Below are positions 1-8,439 of a stretch of DNA of 64,000 bases, one piece after another. The DNA comes from CAWJFJ01 sp963800065 (lineage in GTDB: Bacteria > Actinomycetota > Acidimicrobiia > Acidimicrobiales > UBA8190). Under the pieces are notes generated by a model. It was not told the DNA's origin and searched no databases. It was given only the letters and a program-made list of their open reading frames with translations. The stretch covers positions 620,001 through 684,000 of the forward strand of contig CAWCZO010000008.1 of NCBI GenBank assembly GCA_963800065.1, read 5' to 3'. Position 1 is the first letter of the stretch, and each line of letters begins with the position of its first letter. Made by a program: the position numbers and the translations under genes.

Positions 1-1
1 T

Positions 2-340
2 GTTTTTTGGGCCAAGGTGCTCGACTACCGGATTGCGGATCCGCCAGGCGATAAGGTCAGTTGGAAGGAGTTTTCGGGCAAGGTCGCCATGTATCAAGAC
101 GAGCAATGGAGCAGGGTGGTTGACCCGAACGGAAGCGGACCATCTCTATTGTTCCACCGAGTGCCCGAGCGCAAGGTAGTGAAGGGTCGAGTGCATCTCG
201 ACCTCCGTCTGGCGCCTGGGACGCCCAAAGAAACAAGCCGTCCTCTGGTGCATGCCGGGGTCGATCGCTTGGTCGGCCTGGGTGCCACCCACCTCCGCAC
301 GGATGAGGCTTCTTCGCTCGTCGTACCTACCAGATGCTGA
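2..340 (+). pseudogene. VOC/glyoxalase-like domain protein, 5' end outside the window, C-terminus apparently shifted
   Basis: The reading frame is open from the first bases of the window and begins VFWAKVLDYRIADPPGD, the usual middle of an actinobacterial glyoxalase-like (VOC) protein, so the true start lies upstream. The motif DPNGSGPSLLFHRVPE followed by RVHLDLRL is typical of this family, which binds a metal in paired beta-alpha-beta-beta-beta modules; its substrate cannot be told. The expected ending, DPEGNEFC-like, is missing in this frame. A related string (PDAEPERHC) appears in the neighbouring frame from about 330 to 356, so the last residues seem to have been lost to an indel. It may be a decayed copy. 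No neighbour suggests a pathway. Confidence 0.6.
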
Positions 341-396
341 GCCGGAACGGCACTGCAAGGGCGGTCAGTGTTGACGGTGAGGCTGGACTTGCGTGT

Positions 397-708
397 TTAG
401 TCGCGGAAGTTCATCAGGCCCAAAACCCCCAGTATGAACCCAGCAACGACAAAGAGGACCGCAATCACTGCGTAATGGCCAGAGAGAAGGCCGAGCACGC
501 CACCGAAGAGCGCAAGGTAGGCCGCGATTATGGGCCACATCACACCGGGTGCTCGGACCTTCTGCCACCAACGGACCGGCTGCCACGCCCGTATTAGCCA
601 CCAACTGAGCCGCTTCGACGCCCGCACTAGGGCTCCATCGTCTTTCCGTGGCTTCACAATCTCATCGTTCCAGATTCTAACGCCACGCTCACGCTGTTCC
701 GCTTGCAT
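397..708 (-). CDS. Small membrane protein with two transmembrane helices, unknown function
   Basis: About 103 residues. The N-terminal half is charged and cytoplasmic-looking (QAEQRERGVRIWNDE) and is followed by a Trp/Arg-rich stretch. Two hydrophobic helices then follow, one around PIIAAYLALFGGVLGLL and one around YAVIAVLFVVAGFILGVLGL, separated by a very short turn (SGH), so the protein is probably a hairpin with both ends inside. I do not recognise the family. The start is taken at the ATG at 708; an in-frame TTG 18 bases further upstream is possible, and neither has a good ribosome binding site. It stands alone between the glyoxalase remnant and a gene-free stretch. Confidence 0.5.
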   Translation of the reverse strand: MQAEQRERGVRIWNDEIVKPRKDDGALVRASKRLSWWLIRAWQPVRWWQKVRAPGVMWPIIAAYLALFGGVLGLLSGHYAVIAVLFVVAGFILGVLGLMNFRD

Positions 709-1072
709 CTGGCTAACGGCTCGCAACTGCCGGGTAAACGACTCACCCAGGGGCGATCAAGGCCAGCCACCGGGGTGCGCAGATCACCCGGACCCGGATG
801 GCATCGCGAGCCCTGAGTAGCCCCAGGGTCGCCCCGTCGGCGGGTGAGCAGCCCTCACGGGAGCCGCCCGGAAATGTCCGGCGATGGTGATCCCGAGCGG
901 GTGGCCGTCAGGCGGCTCCGGGTCTATCGGTTCGGTTCGCCGGGATCCACGGGGGGCTCGGGATCCCCTGTGGCCGAATACCGTACGCCCCCAGCGTTCC
1001 CCCCTCGTCACTGGTTCGACAATCCCAGCCACGACGATGATCTGAGGGTTCTGGCCAACGTCTTGCGAGCAG
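709..1072. other. Gene-free stretch
   Basis: About 360 bases between the small membrane protein and the end of the repeat protein. Short open frames exist on both strands, but none has a recognisable domain, a ribosome binding site or plausible amino-acid composition. I see no convincing hairpin terminator, tRNA or repeat. Confidence 0.4.
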
Positions 1073-3216
1073 TCAGGTCACCTTGAACGCCCTGCGACTG
1101 GTGGCTGTTCCTCCAGCGGTAGTCACTTGGATTTTGCCAGTTGTGGCACGAGTGGGCACCGTGGTTGTGATCTTGGTGGCCGTGTTTGTCGTAATCGTGG
1201 CCAAGGTGCGGTTGAACCTGACGCTCGTCGCCCCGGACAAGTTGGTGCCCGTGATGGTCACCTCCTTCCCGGGCCTGCCCTTGCGCGGACTGAACTTCTT
1301 GATGGTTGGGGCCGGCGACAGATTGGTCAACGAGAAGGTCGCGGGCGCCAAGAGCCCCGCGACGGAAGCGTCCACCGCGTAGGAACCTGCCGCCGTGTTG
1401 GCGCTGAAGGACGTGGACGACGCCACCCCGCTGGCATTGGTGGTCTCGGTGTCGGTGGTCGTGCCGTTGGCGAAAGTGCCCGAAGCCCCACCGGTCGGAG
1501 CGGTGAAGCTGACAACCGCCCCCGGCACCGGATTGCCGTAGGCGTCGGTCACTGTGGCCGTGAGCGGGGCGGCGAAGGCGGTGTTGACGAGTGTCGACTG
1601 TGGGGTGCCGCTGGTGGCGGCGATGGAAGCGGCCGGGCCGAGGTTGTTGGTCAACGAGAAGGTCGCGGGCGCCAAGAGCCCCGCGACGGAAGCGTCCACC
1701 GCGTAGGAACCTGCCGTCGTGTTGGCGCTGAAGGACGTGGACGACGCCACCCCGCTGGCATTGGTGGTCTCGGTGTCGGTGGTCGTGCCGTTGGCGAAAG
1801 TGCCCGAAGCCCCACCGGTCGGAGCGGTGAAGCTGACAACCGCCCCCGGCACCGGATTGCCGTAGGCGTCGGTCACTGTGGCCGTGAGCGGGGCGGCGAA
1901 GGCGGTGTTGACGAGTGTCGACTGTGGGGTGCCGCTGGTGGCGGCGATGATCCAAGTGAGGGTGTAACCACTTTCGATGAGCGTCTGGCTCGGGTCGGAC
2001 CCGTTCCAGTAGACGCCAGCGGCCACGCAGTTAGTCGAACTGGTGCACGACACCCCGTAGAGGTCGCCCGAGCCGCTCGGGTTGGGGCTGGGGGTGATGG
2101 ACCAGGTGGACCCGTCCCAAGCCTCGACCAAGGTGAGAGTCGCAGATCCGTTGGCGTAGTAGCCGACCGCTACGCAGCTGACCGAGCTGGTGCACGACAC
2201 CCCCCAGAGGAGGTCAGATTGACTTCCCTGGTTGGCGCTGGGTGTGACGAACCAGGCGGTCCCGTCCCAGGTCTCGACCAGGGTCTGATTGCCGAGGCCG
2301 ACCGCTACGCAGCTCGTCGAGCTGGTGCACGACACACCGTTGAGAGAGTTTCCGGCGGGAAAGGTGCCCGGGTTGGGACTGGGGACGACGGACAAGGCGG
2401 CCCCGTCCCATGACTCCACCAGGGTCAGATTCGCAGATCCGTTGCTGTAGTAGCCGACCGCTACGCAGCTGGTCGAGCTGGTACACGACACGCCGGTGAG
2501 GATGCTGTCACTGGTGCCCGGGCTGGGGCTGGGGACGACGGACCAGGCGGTCCCGTCCCAGGACTCCACCAGGGTCTGATTGCCCCCGTTTGGTTCAGCG
2601 CTGTAGTTGCCGACCGCCAGGCAGCTGGTCGAGTTGGTGCATGACACACCGGTGAGGACGTTGGAAAAGGTGCCCGGGCTGGGGCTGGGAACAACGGACC
2701 ACGCGGTCCCGTCCCAGGACTCCACCAGGGTTTCATCGTCGTAGTAGCCGACCGCTACGCAGCTGGTCGAACTGGGACACGATACACCGTAGAGCTGGCC
2801 GCCATTCCCCGGGCTGGAGCTGAGGATAACGGACCAGGCCGTCCCGTCCCAGGACTCCGCCAGGATCTGGGGGACCTCCCCGTTGTTGTCGTACCAGCCC
2901 ACCGCCATACAGCTGGTCGAACTGGTACAGGACACCCCTTGGAGGGCGTTGTAAGTGACGCCCGGGCTGGGGCTCGAGGTTACGGACCACAGCGAGGGGC
3001 CGCCTCGGCTCGTGCAGCTTGCGACACGACACCGTCTAGTAACCCAACGACGCCCAGGCAGCACAGAAGTATCGACGACCAGATCGTCCGATCGGGCCGC
3101 CGGTAATCAGTTCGGCAATTGACAGGGTTACGGTGCTTCCTTGACCATGCTGACAACGCAGCGGCAAGCGGACAGAATCGCCAATTCTGTCGGGACGCCT
3201 TTGCGTGAGTCCTCAT
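1073..3216 (-). CDS. Secreted repeat protein: seven Cys-paired repeats, two Ig-like domains and a TIG domain (frame broken after the signal peptide)
   Basis: The start is the ATG at 3216, preceded by GGAGG six bases upstream. It opens a frame encoding a hydrophobic export segment (SSILLCCLGVVGLLDGVV, then an AxA-like cleavage site). That frame ends near 2980, while the mature protein continues in the next frame from about 2999, so one base appears missing from the four-base G/C run at 2996-2999. The mature part contains seven repeats of 45-52 residues (about 3005-1955), each with the core GVSC-TSSTS-CVAVG and ESWDGTAWSV. Two nearly identical Big_1-like immunoglobulin domains follow (about 1950-1320). 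The protein ends with an IPT/TIG domain (PRKGRPGKEVTITGTNL, about 1300-1076). Seven repeats suggest a seven-bladed propeller; that is inference. Probable role: cell-surface or secreted binding protein; ligand unknown. Confidence 0.7.
1323..1950. repeat. Near-perfect tandem duplication inside the repeat protein (324-bp period)
   Basis: The blocks from about 1323-1626 and 1647-1950 are almost identical at the DNA level; the one clear difference is C versus T (Ala versus Thr codon) near 1396/1720. Each encodes one Ig-like domain. A period of 324 bp is 108 codons, so gain or loss of a copy keeps the frame. Confidence 0.9.
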
Positions 3217-3340
3217 CTCGCCACCTCCACCCCTCGTCCAACCGAGTTTGTGTCGGGCGGCCCTAGCAGGGCGGGGCGCCCTAGTGTCTCGACCGGATCG
3301 GTATCCCATCTGTCAGCCTTCGCTCTTTCCCATCTTCCTC

Positions 3341-4432
3341 CTAGTGTCCCGAGTTGCTGATTCGCTCGCAATATCGTGCGATTGAAGCGAGGATCTGATC
3401 GGCGGTTTTGACCCAGACGTAGGGCCGGGGGTCGTCGTTCCACAGGACGATCCAGTCGCGGATGTCACGCTCGAGGTTCTGCACGTTGGTGTGGGCACCT
3501 CGCTTGATCTTCTTGGTGGTCAACTCGCCGAACCAACGTTCGACCATGTTCAACCACGACCCGGATGTCGGTGTGAAGTGAAGATGGAACCGGCGGTGGC
3601 GCAACAACCACCTCTGAATGTCAGGGGTCTTGTGGGTGGCGTAGTTGTCGAGAATGAGATGGACCTCGAGGTTCTCGGGAACCTCTTCGTCGATACGCAC
3701 CAGGAACTTCTTGAACTCGACGGCTCGGTGGCGCCGGTGCAGCGAGCCGATGACCTTGCCGGTGGCCATGTCGAGGGCTGCGAACAGCGATGTGGTGCCG
3801 TGGCGGATGTAATCGTGGCTGCGTCGTTCGGGAGTGCCGGGCATCATGGGCAAGATCGGTTGGAAGCGGGCCAGGGCCTGGATCTGGGACTTCTCGTCCA
3901 CGCACAGCACCACGGCCCGTTCGGGGGGATCGAGATAGAGGCCCACGATGTCTTTGACTTTGTCCACGAACAGCGGGTCGGTGGACAGTTTGAAGCTCTC
4001 GGCCCGATGGGGCTGTAGTCCGAAGGCCCGCCAGATCAAGCTGATCGACGTTTGGCTCATGCCCATGGCTTCGGCCATCGACCGTGTGGACCAATGGGTG
4101 GCGTCGCCCGGCTTCTCTTCCAGGGTCTTCACGATCACGGCCTCGACTTTGTCGTCTGTGACGGTGCGCGCTGCTCCAGGCCGGGGCTCGTCGAACAACC
4201 CGTCGAGGCGCTTCTCCACGAACCGCCGGCGCCACTTGCCCACGGTGGTGTTGTTGATCCGCAGGTCGGCGGCCACCGCCTGGTTGGTGGCACCTGTGGC
4301 ACAGGCCAGGACGATCCGAGCCCGCAGAGCCAGTGCCTGCGCGCTCTTGCGTCGCCTGGTCAGGCGTTCGAGGACTTCACGCTCCTCGTCGCTCAGCACC
4401 AGCTCCGTCTTCGGTCGTCCCCTTGGCGGCAT
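3341..4432 (-). CDS. IS630-family transposase
   Basis: 363 residues, full length for the family. An N-terminal helix-turn-helix region (about 15-100, with TNQAVAADLRINNTTVGKWR) precedes the DDE catalytic domain. The three acidic positions are visible in VVLCVDEKSQ, HLILDNYATH and SGSWLNMVERWFGE. The ATG at 4432 has GGGAG nine bases upstream. The stop codon TAG at 3341-3343 is not inside the element: its T and A are the duplicated target TA, and its G is flanking DNA. The enzyme catalyses cut-and-paste transposition into TA. The frame is intact and the catalytic residues present, so the element may still be active. Confidence 0.95.
   Translation of the reverse strand: MPPRGRPKTELVLSDEEREVLERLTRRRKSAQALALRARIVLACATGATNQAVAADLRINNTTVGKWRRRFVEKRLDGLFDEPRPGAARTVTDDKVEAVIVKTLEEKPGDATHWSTRSMAEAMGMSQTSISLIWRAFGLQPHRAESFKLSTDPLFVDKVKDIVGLYLDPPERAVVLCVDEKSQIQALARFQPILPMMPGTPERRSHDYIRHGTTSLFAALDMATGKVIGSLHRRHRAVEFKKFLVRIDEEVPENLEVHLILDNYATHKTPDIQRWLLRHRRFHLHFTPTSGSWLNMVERWFGELTTKKIKRGAHTNVQNLERDIRDWIVLWNDDPRPYVWVKTADQILASIARYCERISNSGH
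3344..3376. repeat. Terminal inverted repeat of the IS630 element (transposase 3' end)
   Basis: Begins GTGTCCCGAGTTGCTGATTC directly after the target TA and overlaps the last codons of the transposase. It pairs with 4499-4531. Confidence 0.9.
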
Positions 4433-4498
4433 CGTCGTCTCCCATCGTTGCTGACAACGACGGGAACGCGCCGATCGAGACGAAAATTCCGGGTTGAC

Positions 4499-4531
4499 CG
4501 ATATTTCTTACGAATCAACAACTCGGGGGAC
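4499..4531. repeat. Terminal inverted repeat of the IS630 element (transposase 5' side)
   Basis: The reverse complement begins GTCCCCCGAGTTGTTGATTC, followed after the same spacing by AATATCG as in the other end. It is followed by TA at 4532-4533. Confidence 0.9.
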
Positions 4532-4534
4532 TAG

Positions 4535-5140
4535 AGGAGAACGTCCCATTCCGCACCTCCCCTTCAAGGGCTGATCCAGGACCCTTCATGCCGGATCGGT
4601 GCTCATGCTCCTGCGGATTGGTCAGCTCCTGTTCTTCGCGAGCAGCGCACCGCCCGCATCATCCCCAGTGGATGACCGGGCGGGAATGCCGGGTCCAGGG
4701 TGCCAAGCGGGGTAGGGCAGCGGCGGGGATGGGGGGTCGATAACACCCGCTTGCGCGTAGGGGCGACGGCCTCTGCGCCTTGAACTGGCGTGCACTGGCG
4801 TCGCTGCTGCCCCGGACATTGCAAGCCCAAAGCCAGTCGGTATCGCTCAGAAGGCCTGTGATCCGGTACGGCGCTCGCAGCGCTTTTGCGCCACCGCATG
4901 GCCCTCTCCGCCCCGCTCCTTCCGCCCTCCTTCTCGGGTTGCCGGTGGGTCGGCGTCTCGGTGTTTCGTGGTCGGCGGTTTCGTGCCTGCGGTGGCCCGT
5001 AGCGCGGCGGTTTGGCGTCGTTTTGCCGTGCTGCCCCTTGCTTTCTCCACGGAGAGAGTCCCGGCAAGGAAGTAAGGGTCAACCCGCCGAGCGGAACCCG
5101 GACGGATGGAGGGTGCGGTCTCTCGATTCGCTGCCGCTGC
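4535..5140. other. Gene-free stretch downstream of the insertion sequence
   Basis: Roughly 600 bases with long open frames on both strands but no recognisable protein; the frames are rich in Arg, Pro and Ser, as expected from non-coding GC-rich DNA. A small terminator-like hairpin (GCGCT, CGC, AGCGC, then TTTT) sits at 4871-4887 on the plus strand. Otherwise nothing identifiable. Confidence 0.4.
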
Positions 5141-5908
5141 TCAGACCGCTCGAACTTCGGCGAGCCGCTTGACTGCGTACTCGTCGTCCCAGCAGACGGC
5201 GGCTTCCCATGCGGCTGACGCTTGCGCGGCGATGTCGTACGCGCCGTCGTCGAGACCGGCGGCATTGTGGGGCAGCACGAGGTCGAGGTCGGGGACGTCG
5301 ACGTGCGACTCGTCCCAGTCGATCAGCGCGACCCGATCCGCGGTCATTCGGACGTTGCCAGGGTTGGGGTCGCCGTGGACGACGCACGCTGACCTCCGGT
5401 GAGCCGCGCCCACGCTGCTCGGCATCGAGCAACGCCCTCAGGCGGCATTGCGCCGAGGTCGATTCTCGTCCCGGTGTCGGCGTCCAGGAGGTCGGTCGAC
5501 GATCGCCAGCCCGGGCGTTGCGGCCAGCCCTGCGTCAACCGATGCAGCTGGCGGAGCGTGTCGGCGACGCGACGCCAGTCGTCCTCCGTACCGGGCGGTC
5601 CACCCTCCACGTAGGTCATGACCACCAGACCGTCGGCGAACAACCGGCCGTCCGTGGTCGGGATCGGCACGGGCACGAGTCAGCCCTTCACGGTCGAGGT
5701 GTTGGAGCAGCTCGGTCTCCCACGCGAGATCAGCGTCGCTGCGGCGGCCGAGACGACCGACCGCAAGGTGCCCGTTGACGCGCACGCTCCACACGTCGTT
5801 GGCGACTCCGTTGGCGAGCGGTTCGATGCGTGCGACGTCGTCACCCCACTGGTCGAGTGTCTCCCAACCCACGGACCACATCTTCGCGGAGTTCCTAACC
5901 TCGCTCAT
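5141..5908 (-). pseudogene. Aminoglycoside-phosphotransferase-family kinase, broken by two frameshifts
   Basis: Three overlapping frames together spell one APH/choline-kinase-like protein of about 255 residues. The N-terminal lobe (ATG 5908; ARIEPLANGVANDVWSVRVN) holds the nucleotide-binding loop. A first shift near 5680 leads into LFADGLVVMTYVEGGPP. A second shift near 5390 leads into the catalytic loop VVHGDPNPGN and metal-binding IDWDESHVD. The family phosphorylates hydroxyl groups of small molecules, sometimes antibiotics; no substrate can be named. The catalytic residues survive but are out of frame with the start, so no full product is made unless the shifts are sequencing errors. Neither shift lies in an obvious homopolymer, which favours true decay. 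Confidence 0.8.
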
Positions 5909-6426
5909 GTGCGAGGCACGTCATAAGCTGTTCGACGCGTCTTGGCGGCGGATAACCATCGTGTCGCCTCCGCTCCTAATAGCCAAACCGGATCGGGTAT
6001 CTGGCAGGTGGCCGGCGCCGGGAGCAGGCATCCTGTACTCGGGATTCTCGCCCACCCAGCTTCCAGCCTGGCCTGCCAAATGTCGTGGCACGAAAGTGCT
6101 CCCGAGCGGGGGTAACGCGCTCAGATTCGCGAGGTCGGATGATCCCGGACGGGGTGTCAGGTCGCAACCAGCTGTTGATGGCCTCGCCAGAGCGCTGGAC
6201 CTTCTTCCGAGTCTGGGTGATCCCGACCGCCTGAGGGTGGTCAGGCTGGCCATGCCGAGGTGCCGCCAAAGGGCCTTCCGCCCCTAGCGGCCGAGACGCT
6301 CTGCTGAGACGCTGTCGGTAGAGGGAGGTCATCCATGGCGCGTGAAGCAGTAGCCGTGATCAGTTGTCCAAGCAAGAGACAACTGAATCGCATTGAGAGA
6401 CGGAATGGCGAAGGAGGAGCGGGCTA
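5909..6426. other. Gene-free stretch upstream of the universal stress gene
   Basis: About 520 bases. Open frames on both strands lack recognisable domains. The only clear structure is the inverted repeat at 6360-6386, annotated separately. Confidence 0.4.
6360..6386. promoter_or_regulatory. Nine-base inverted repeat upstream of the universal stress gene
   Basis: TCAGTTGTC and GACAACTGA are perfect inverted copies separated by nine bases, about 40 bases upstream of the stress-protein start. It could be a regulator binding site or an RNA hairpin in the leader; the lack of a T run argues against an intrinsic terminator. Confidence 0.5.
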
Positions 6427-6876
6427 ATGTCCAACGTTGGGCACCAGGCTGTCGGTGGACGAATCGTCGTCGGAGTCGACGCTTCCGAAGAGGCCAAGGA
6501 GGCGCTCCGTTGGGCAGCACGGTACGCACGATTCGTCGGAGGGAGTCTCGATGTCGTTCATGCCTGGCATCTGGCCGAGGAATACGTGTGGCTGCAGAGC
6601 TCGCCCCCGCCCGCCCGACCGACAGAGGTCGCGCGTCAGGCTCTGGCCAACATGGTCGCCGAGGAGGTCGGGCCCGATATTGACGTCAAGACGGCTGTGA
6701 TCGAAGGCCATGCCGCTAAAGTGCTGAAGCAAGCTGCGCAGGGGGCAATCCTGTTGGTTGTGGGAAACAGAGGCTTCGGCGGTTTCGACGGGTTGCCGCT
6801 CGGATCGACGAGCCAGCACTGTGCCTCCCACGCGCCATGTTCCGTGGTCATCGTTCGTCGAGCGGAAAACAGCTGA
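6427..6876 (+). CDS. Universal stress protein (UspA family)
   Basis: 149 residues, a single Usp domain. The N-terminal strand and Asp of the nucleotide site are seen in RIVVGVDASEEAKEALRWA. The C-terminal signature GNRGFGGFDGLPLGSTS fits the ATP-binding pattern G-2x-G-9x-G-S/T, so this is probably an ATP-binding type. The segment following the signature (QHCASHAPCSVVIVRR) is the usual closing strand. An AAGGAGGAGC ribosome binding site precedes the ATG. Usp proteins help cells survive starvation, hypoxia or other stress in the cytoplasm, often by unclear means. It is a single gene with a leader containing the inverted repeat at 6360-6386. Confidence 0.93.
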   Translation: MSNVGHQAVGGRIVVGVDASEEAKEALRWAARYARFVGGSLDVVHAWHLAEEYVWLQSSPPPARPTEVARQALANMVAEEVGPDIDVKTAVIEGHAAKVLKQAAQGAILLVVGNRGFGGFDGLPLGSTSQHCASHAPCSVVIVRRAENS

Positions 6877-6879
6877 TTC

Positions 6880-7088
6880 CCCGTGGCCTTGATCGACGCC
6901 TTGGGCAGCTTGATCGTGCTGGAGCCAATGCAGACGTTGGTTTCGGAGGTCGTGCCCACCAAGGCGTTGTCGTAGGAGTCACCGTTCGTCCGGGTGACGG
7001 TTCCGCCAGAGGCGAGGACAGATGTGCTACCGGTCAGGTTCCCGTAGTTCGTCGCGTGTGTCGACGGAATGTCGCTGTGGGCCGCCCG
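6880..7088 (-). pseudogene. Possible remnant of a secreted Thr/Ser/Asn-rich protein
   Basis: On the minus strand the frame reads HATNYGNLTGSTSVLASGG, then TVTRTNGDSYDNALVGTTSE and CIGSSTIKLPKASIKATG. This composition is typical of extracellular actinobacterial proteins and unlike the Arg/Pro-rich translation of non-coding DNA here. The frame has no start and runs antisense into the stress-protein gene, so both ends appear lost. It may be a fragment of a surface protein gene or chance; I cannot assign a family. Confidence 0.3.
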
Positions 7089-7124
7089 TCAGCCTCCCGA
7101 GGCAGGAAGTTTGCGGCCCGGTCC

Positions 7125-7718
7125 TTAGGCCACTTCGGCGCCCGATGTCAGGGCCCGGTTGAGGTCCTCGATGACGTGTAAGGCTTCGGTCACATCGTCC
7201 CCTTCAAGGGCCGCAAGGGTGAGTGTCTGGAGCGCATCAACGAGCAACCTGGCCGCCCGGGCGGGGTCCTGGCGGGGTATCTGGCCCTTTTCCATGGTGT
7301 CGACCAGCCGCTCCCGGATGAAGTGGCCCCCCCATTTCTCGCCTTCGCCGTCGAACATCGCCAGCGTCGGTTCGACGAACCCCTCTCTGAGAAAGGCGCG
7401 TTCGGAGCCGAGGTCCTTCAGTGCGGCGAGATATGCCTCCAAGCCACGGCGTACGTTGGTGAGGAAGTCTGCCTCGGGATCCACGGCCTGTTCCGCCTGG
7501 TGGGCGGCGGCACCCCACAAGTCCTCTTGGAGATCCCGAGCGACGTCGGACTTGCTGGTGAAGTAGTAGTAGAAGGAGCCCCGGCTCGTGCCGGCTTGCT
7601 CGACGATGTCGTCCACCGCCGTGGACCGGTATGACCGCGTTGTGAAGACTTCGCCTGCGGCCGTCTTGAGCCGGCTGTGGGTATCGGGTTTGGGGGTTCG
7701 TCGGCTTATCGCCAACAA
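7125..7718 (-). CDS. TetR-family transcriptional regulator
   Basis: About 197 residues. The N-terminal DNA-binding domain is clear: LKTAAGEVFTTRSYRSTAVD, then IVEQAGTSRGSFYYYFTSKS forming the helix-turn-helix. The C-terminal helical part (DLQEDLWGAAAHQAEQAVD onward) should bind a small ligand and make the dimer. It closely resembles the regulator at 14922-15614: both share FYYYF-SK, ARDLQ-DLW and FLREGF, so the two are paralogues. The start is uncertain; a TTG at 7718 is chosen because it begins just before the DNA-binding domain, but no strong ribosome binding site is present. It is divergent from the GrpB-like gene with about 150 bases between them, and could regulate itself and that gene. 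Confidence 0.88.
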   Translation of the reverse strand: MLAISRRTPKPDTHSRLKTAAGEVFTTRSYRSTAVDDIVEQAGTSRGSFYYYFTSKSDVARDLQEDLWGAAAHQAEQAVDPEADFLTNVRRGLEAYLAALKDLGSERAFLREGFVEPTLAMFDGEGEKWGGHFIRERLVDTMEKGQIPRQDPARAARLLVDALQTLTLAALEGDDVTEALHVIEDLNRALTSGAEVA

Positions 7719-7866
7719 TGGTACATGAGGCCACCGGGACCATTCCCGGCATTCTGGAGGGTAAAGGGCGAGCCACTGGGAACGGTGCCGCCTCGTCGGC
7801 TTCGCCCGCAATGTGCCGGGCCGGTCGGGGGATGCCGAGCACTTTCGAATCGGCCACAATCTTGGC

Positions 7867-8439
7867 GTGCGTTCCGAGGAACCGGTAATCGTCGCCTACC
7901 GCCGGGACTGGCCTCAGCGGGCCGGCGAGCTGAGCTCCACCCTTGAACTACGTCTTGCCGGTCTCGTCGATCACATCGAGCACATCGGGAGCACATCGAT
8001 TCCCGGCATGGCCGCCAAGAACGTTCTCGACCTGCAGGCGAGCGTTCCCAGCTTGAGTCCCACCGATCGCGCACTCGATCCTCTTCTCGGTTCACTCGGC
8101 TTCGAGCGCTCTGTTCACGAACAGGACCATGTCCCGGCCGGACAGAACGACCATTCTGACCAGTGGACCAAGCGCTTGTGGACGCGACGCGACCACCCCG
8201 AAGGTGATGTGAACCTCCATGTCCGTCGCACCGGCTCACCGAATGAGCGTCTCGCCCGGCTGTTCCGGGATTGGTTCCGTGCTCACCAAGAGGCCGTACC
8301 TGCGTACGCCGCATTCAAGTGCGCTCTCGCCGGTACTACTCCCGACGTCAATATCTACGCAGAGGTCAAGGACCCGGTCGTCGATCTGGTGATCGTGGTT
8401 GCGGAGGCATGGGCCGTGTCAGTTGATTGGCATCCCTGA
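7867..8439 (+). CDS. GrpB-family protein (UPF0157, nucleotidyltransferase-like)
   Basis: 190 residues covering the whole GrpB domain. Diagnostic stretches are VAYRRDWPQRAGELSSTL, IEHIGSTSIPGMAAKNVLDL and RRDHPEGDVNLHVRRTGSPN. The GSTSxPG and following Asp are the hallmark of a minimal nucleotidyltransferase fold. Members may adenylylate small molecules or proteins, sometimes joined to dephospho-CoA kinase, but the activity of stand-alone forms is unknown. The GTG at 7867 is chosen because the family normally begins about ten residues before the VAYxxxWP motif. It is divergent from the TetR regulator. Confidence 0.9.
   Translation: MRSEEPVIVAYRRDWPQRAGELSSTLELRLAGLVDHIEHIGSTSIPGMAAKNVLDLQASVPSLSPTDRALDPLLGSLGFERSVHEQDHVPAGQNDHSDQWTKRLWTRRDHPEGDVNLHVRRTGSPNERLARLFRDWFRAHQEAVPAYAAFKCALAGTTPDVNIYAEVKDPVVDLVIVVAEAWAVSVDWHP

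Larger units (their letters stand above)
3344..4531 (-). mobile_element. Complete IS630-family insertion sequence
   Basis: A 1188-bp element with one transposase gene. The ends are inverted repeats: left 3344-3376 and right 4499-4531 match at 26 of 33 positions, with 18 of 21 in the outer part (GTGTCCCGAGTTG against GTCCCCCGAGTTG). The element is flanked by TA at 3342-3343 and 4532-4533. With the outer C and G this reconstructs the CTAG target known for IS630-family elements. It lies between the repeat protein and a decayed phosphotransferase. Confidence 0.93.

Noticed and set aside
4871..4887. Terminator of a real plus-strand gene
   Set aside because: Only a five-base stem, and no gene ends upstream of it on the plus strand; kept only as a note in the gene-free stretch.
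4603..5265. 220-codon open frame on the minus strand after the insertion sequence
   Set aside because: Arg/Pro/Ser-rich, no ribosome binding site, overlaps the phosphotransferase remnant in another frame.
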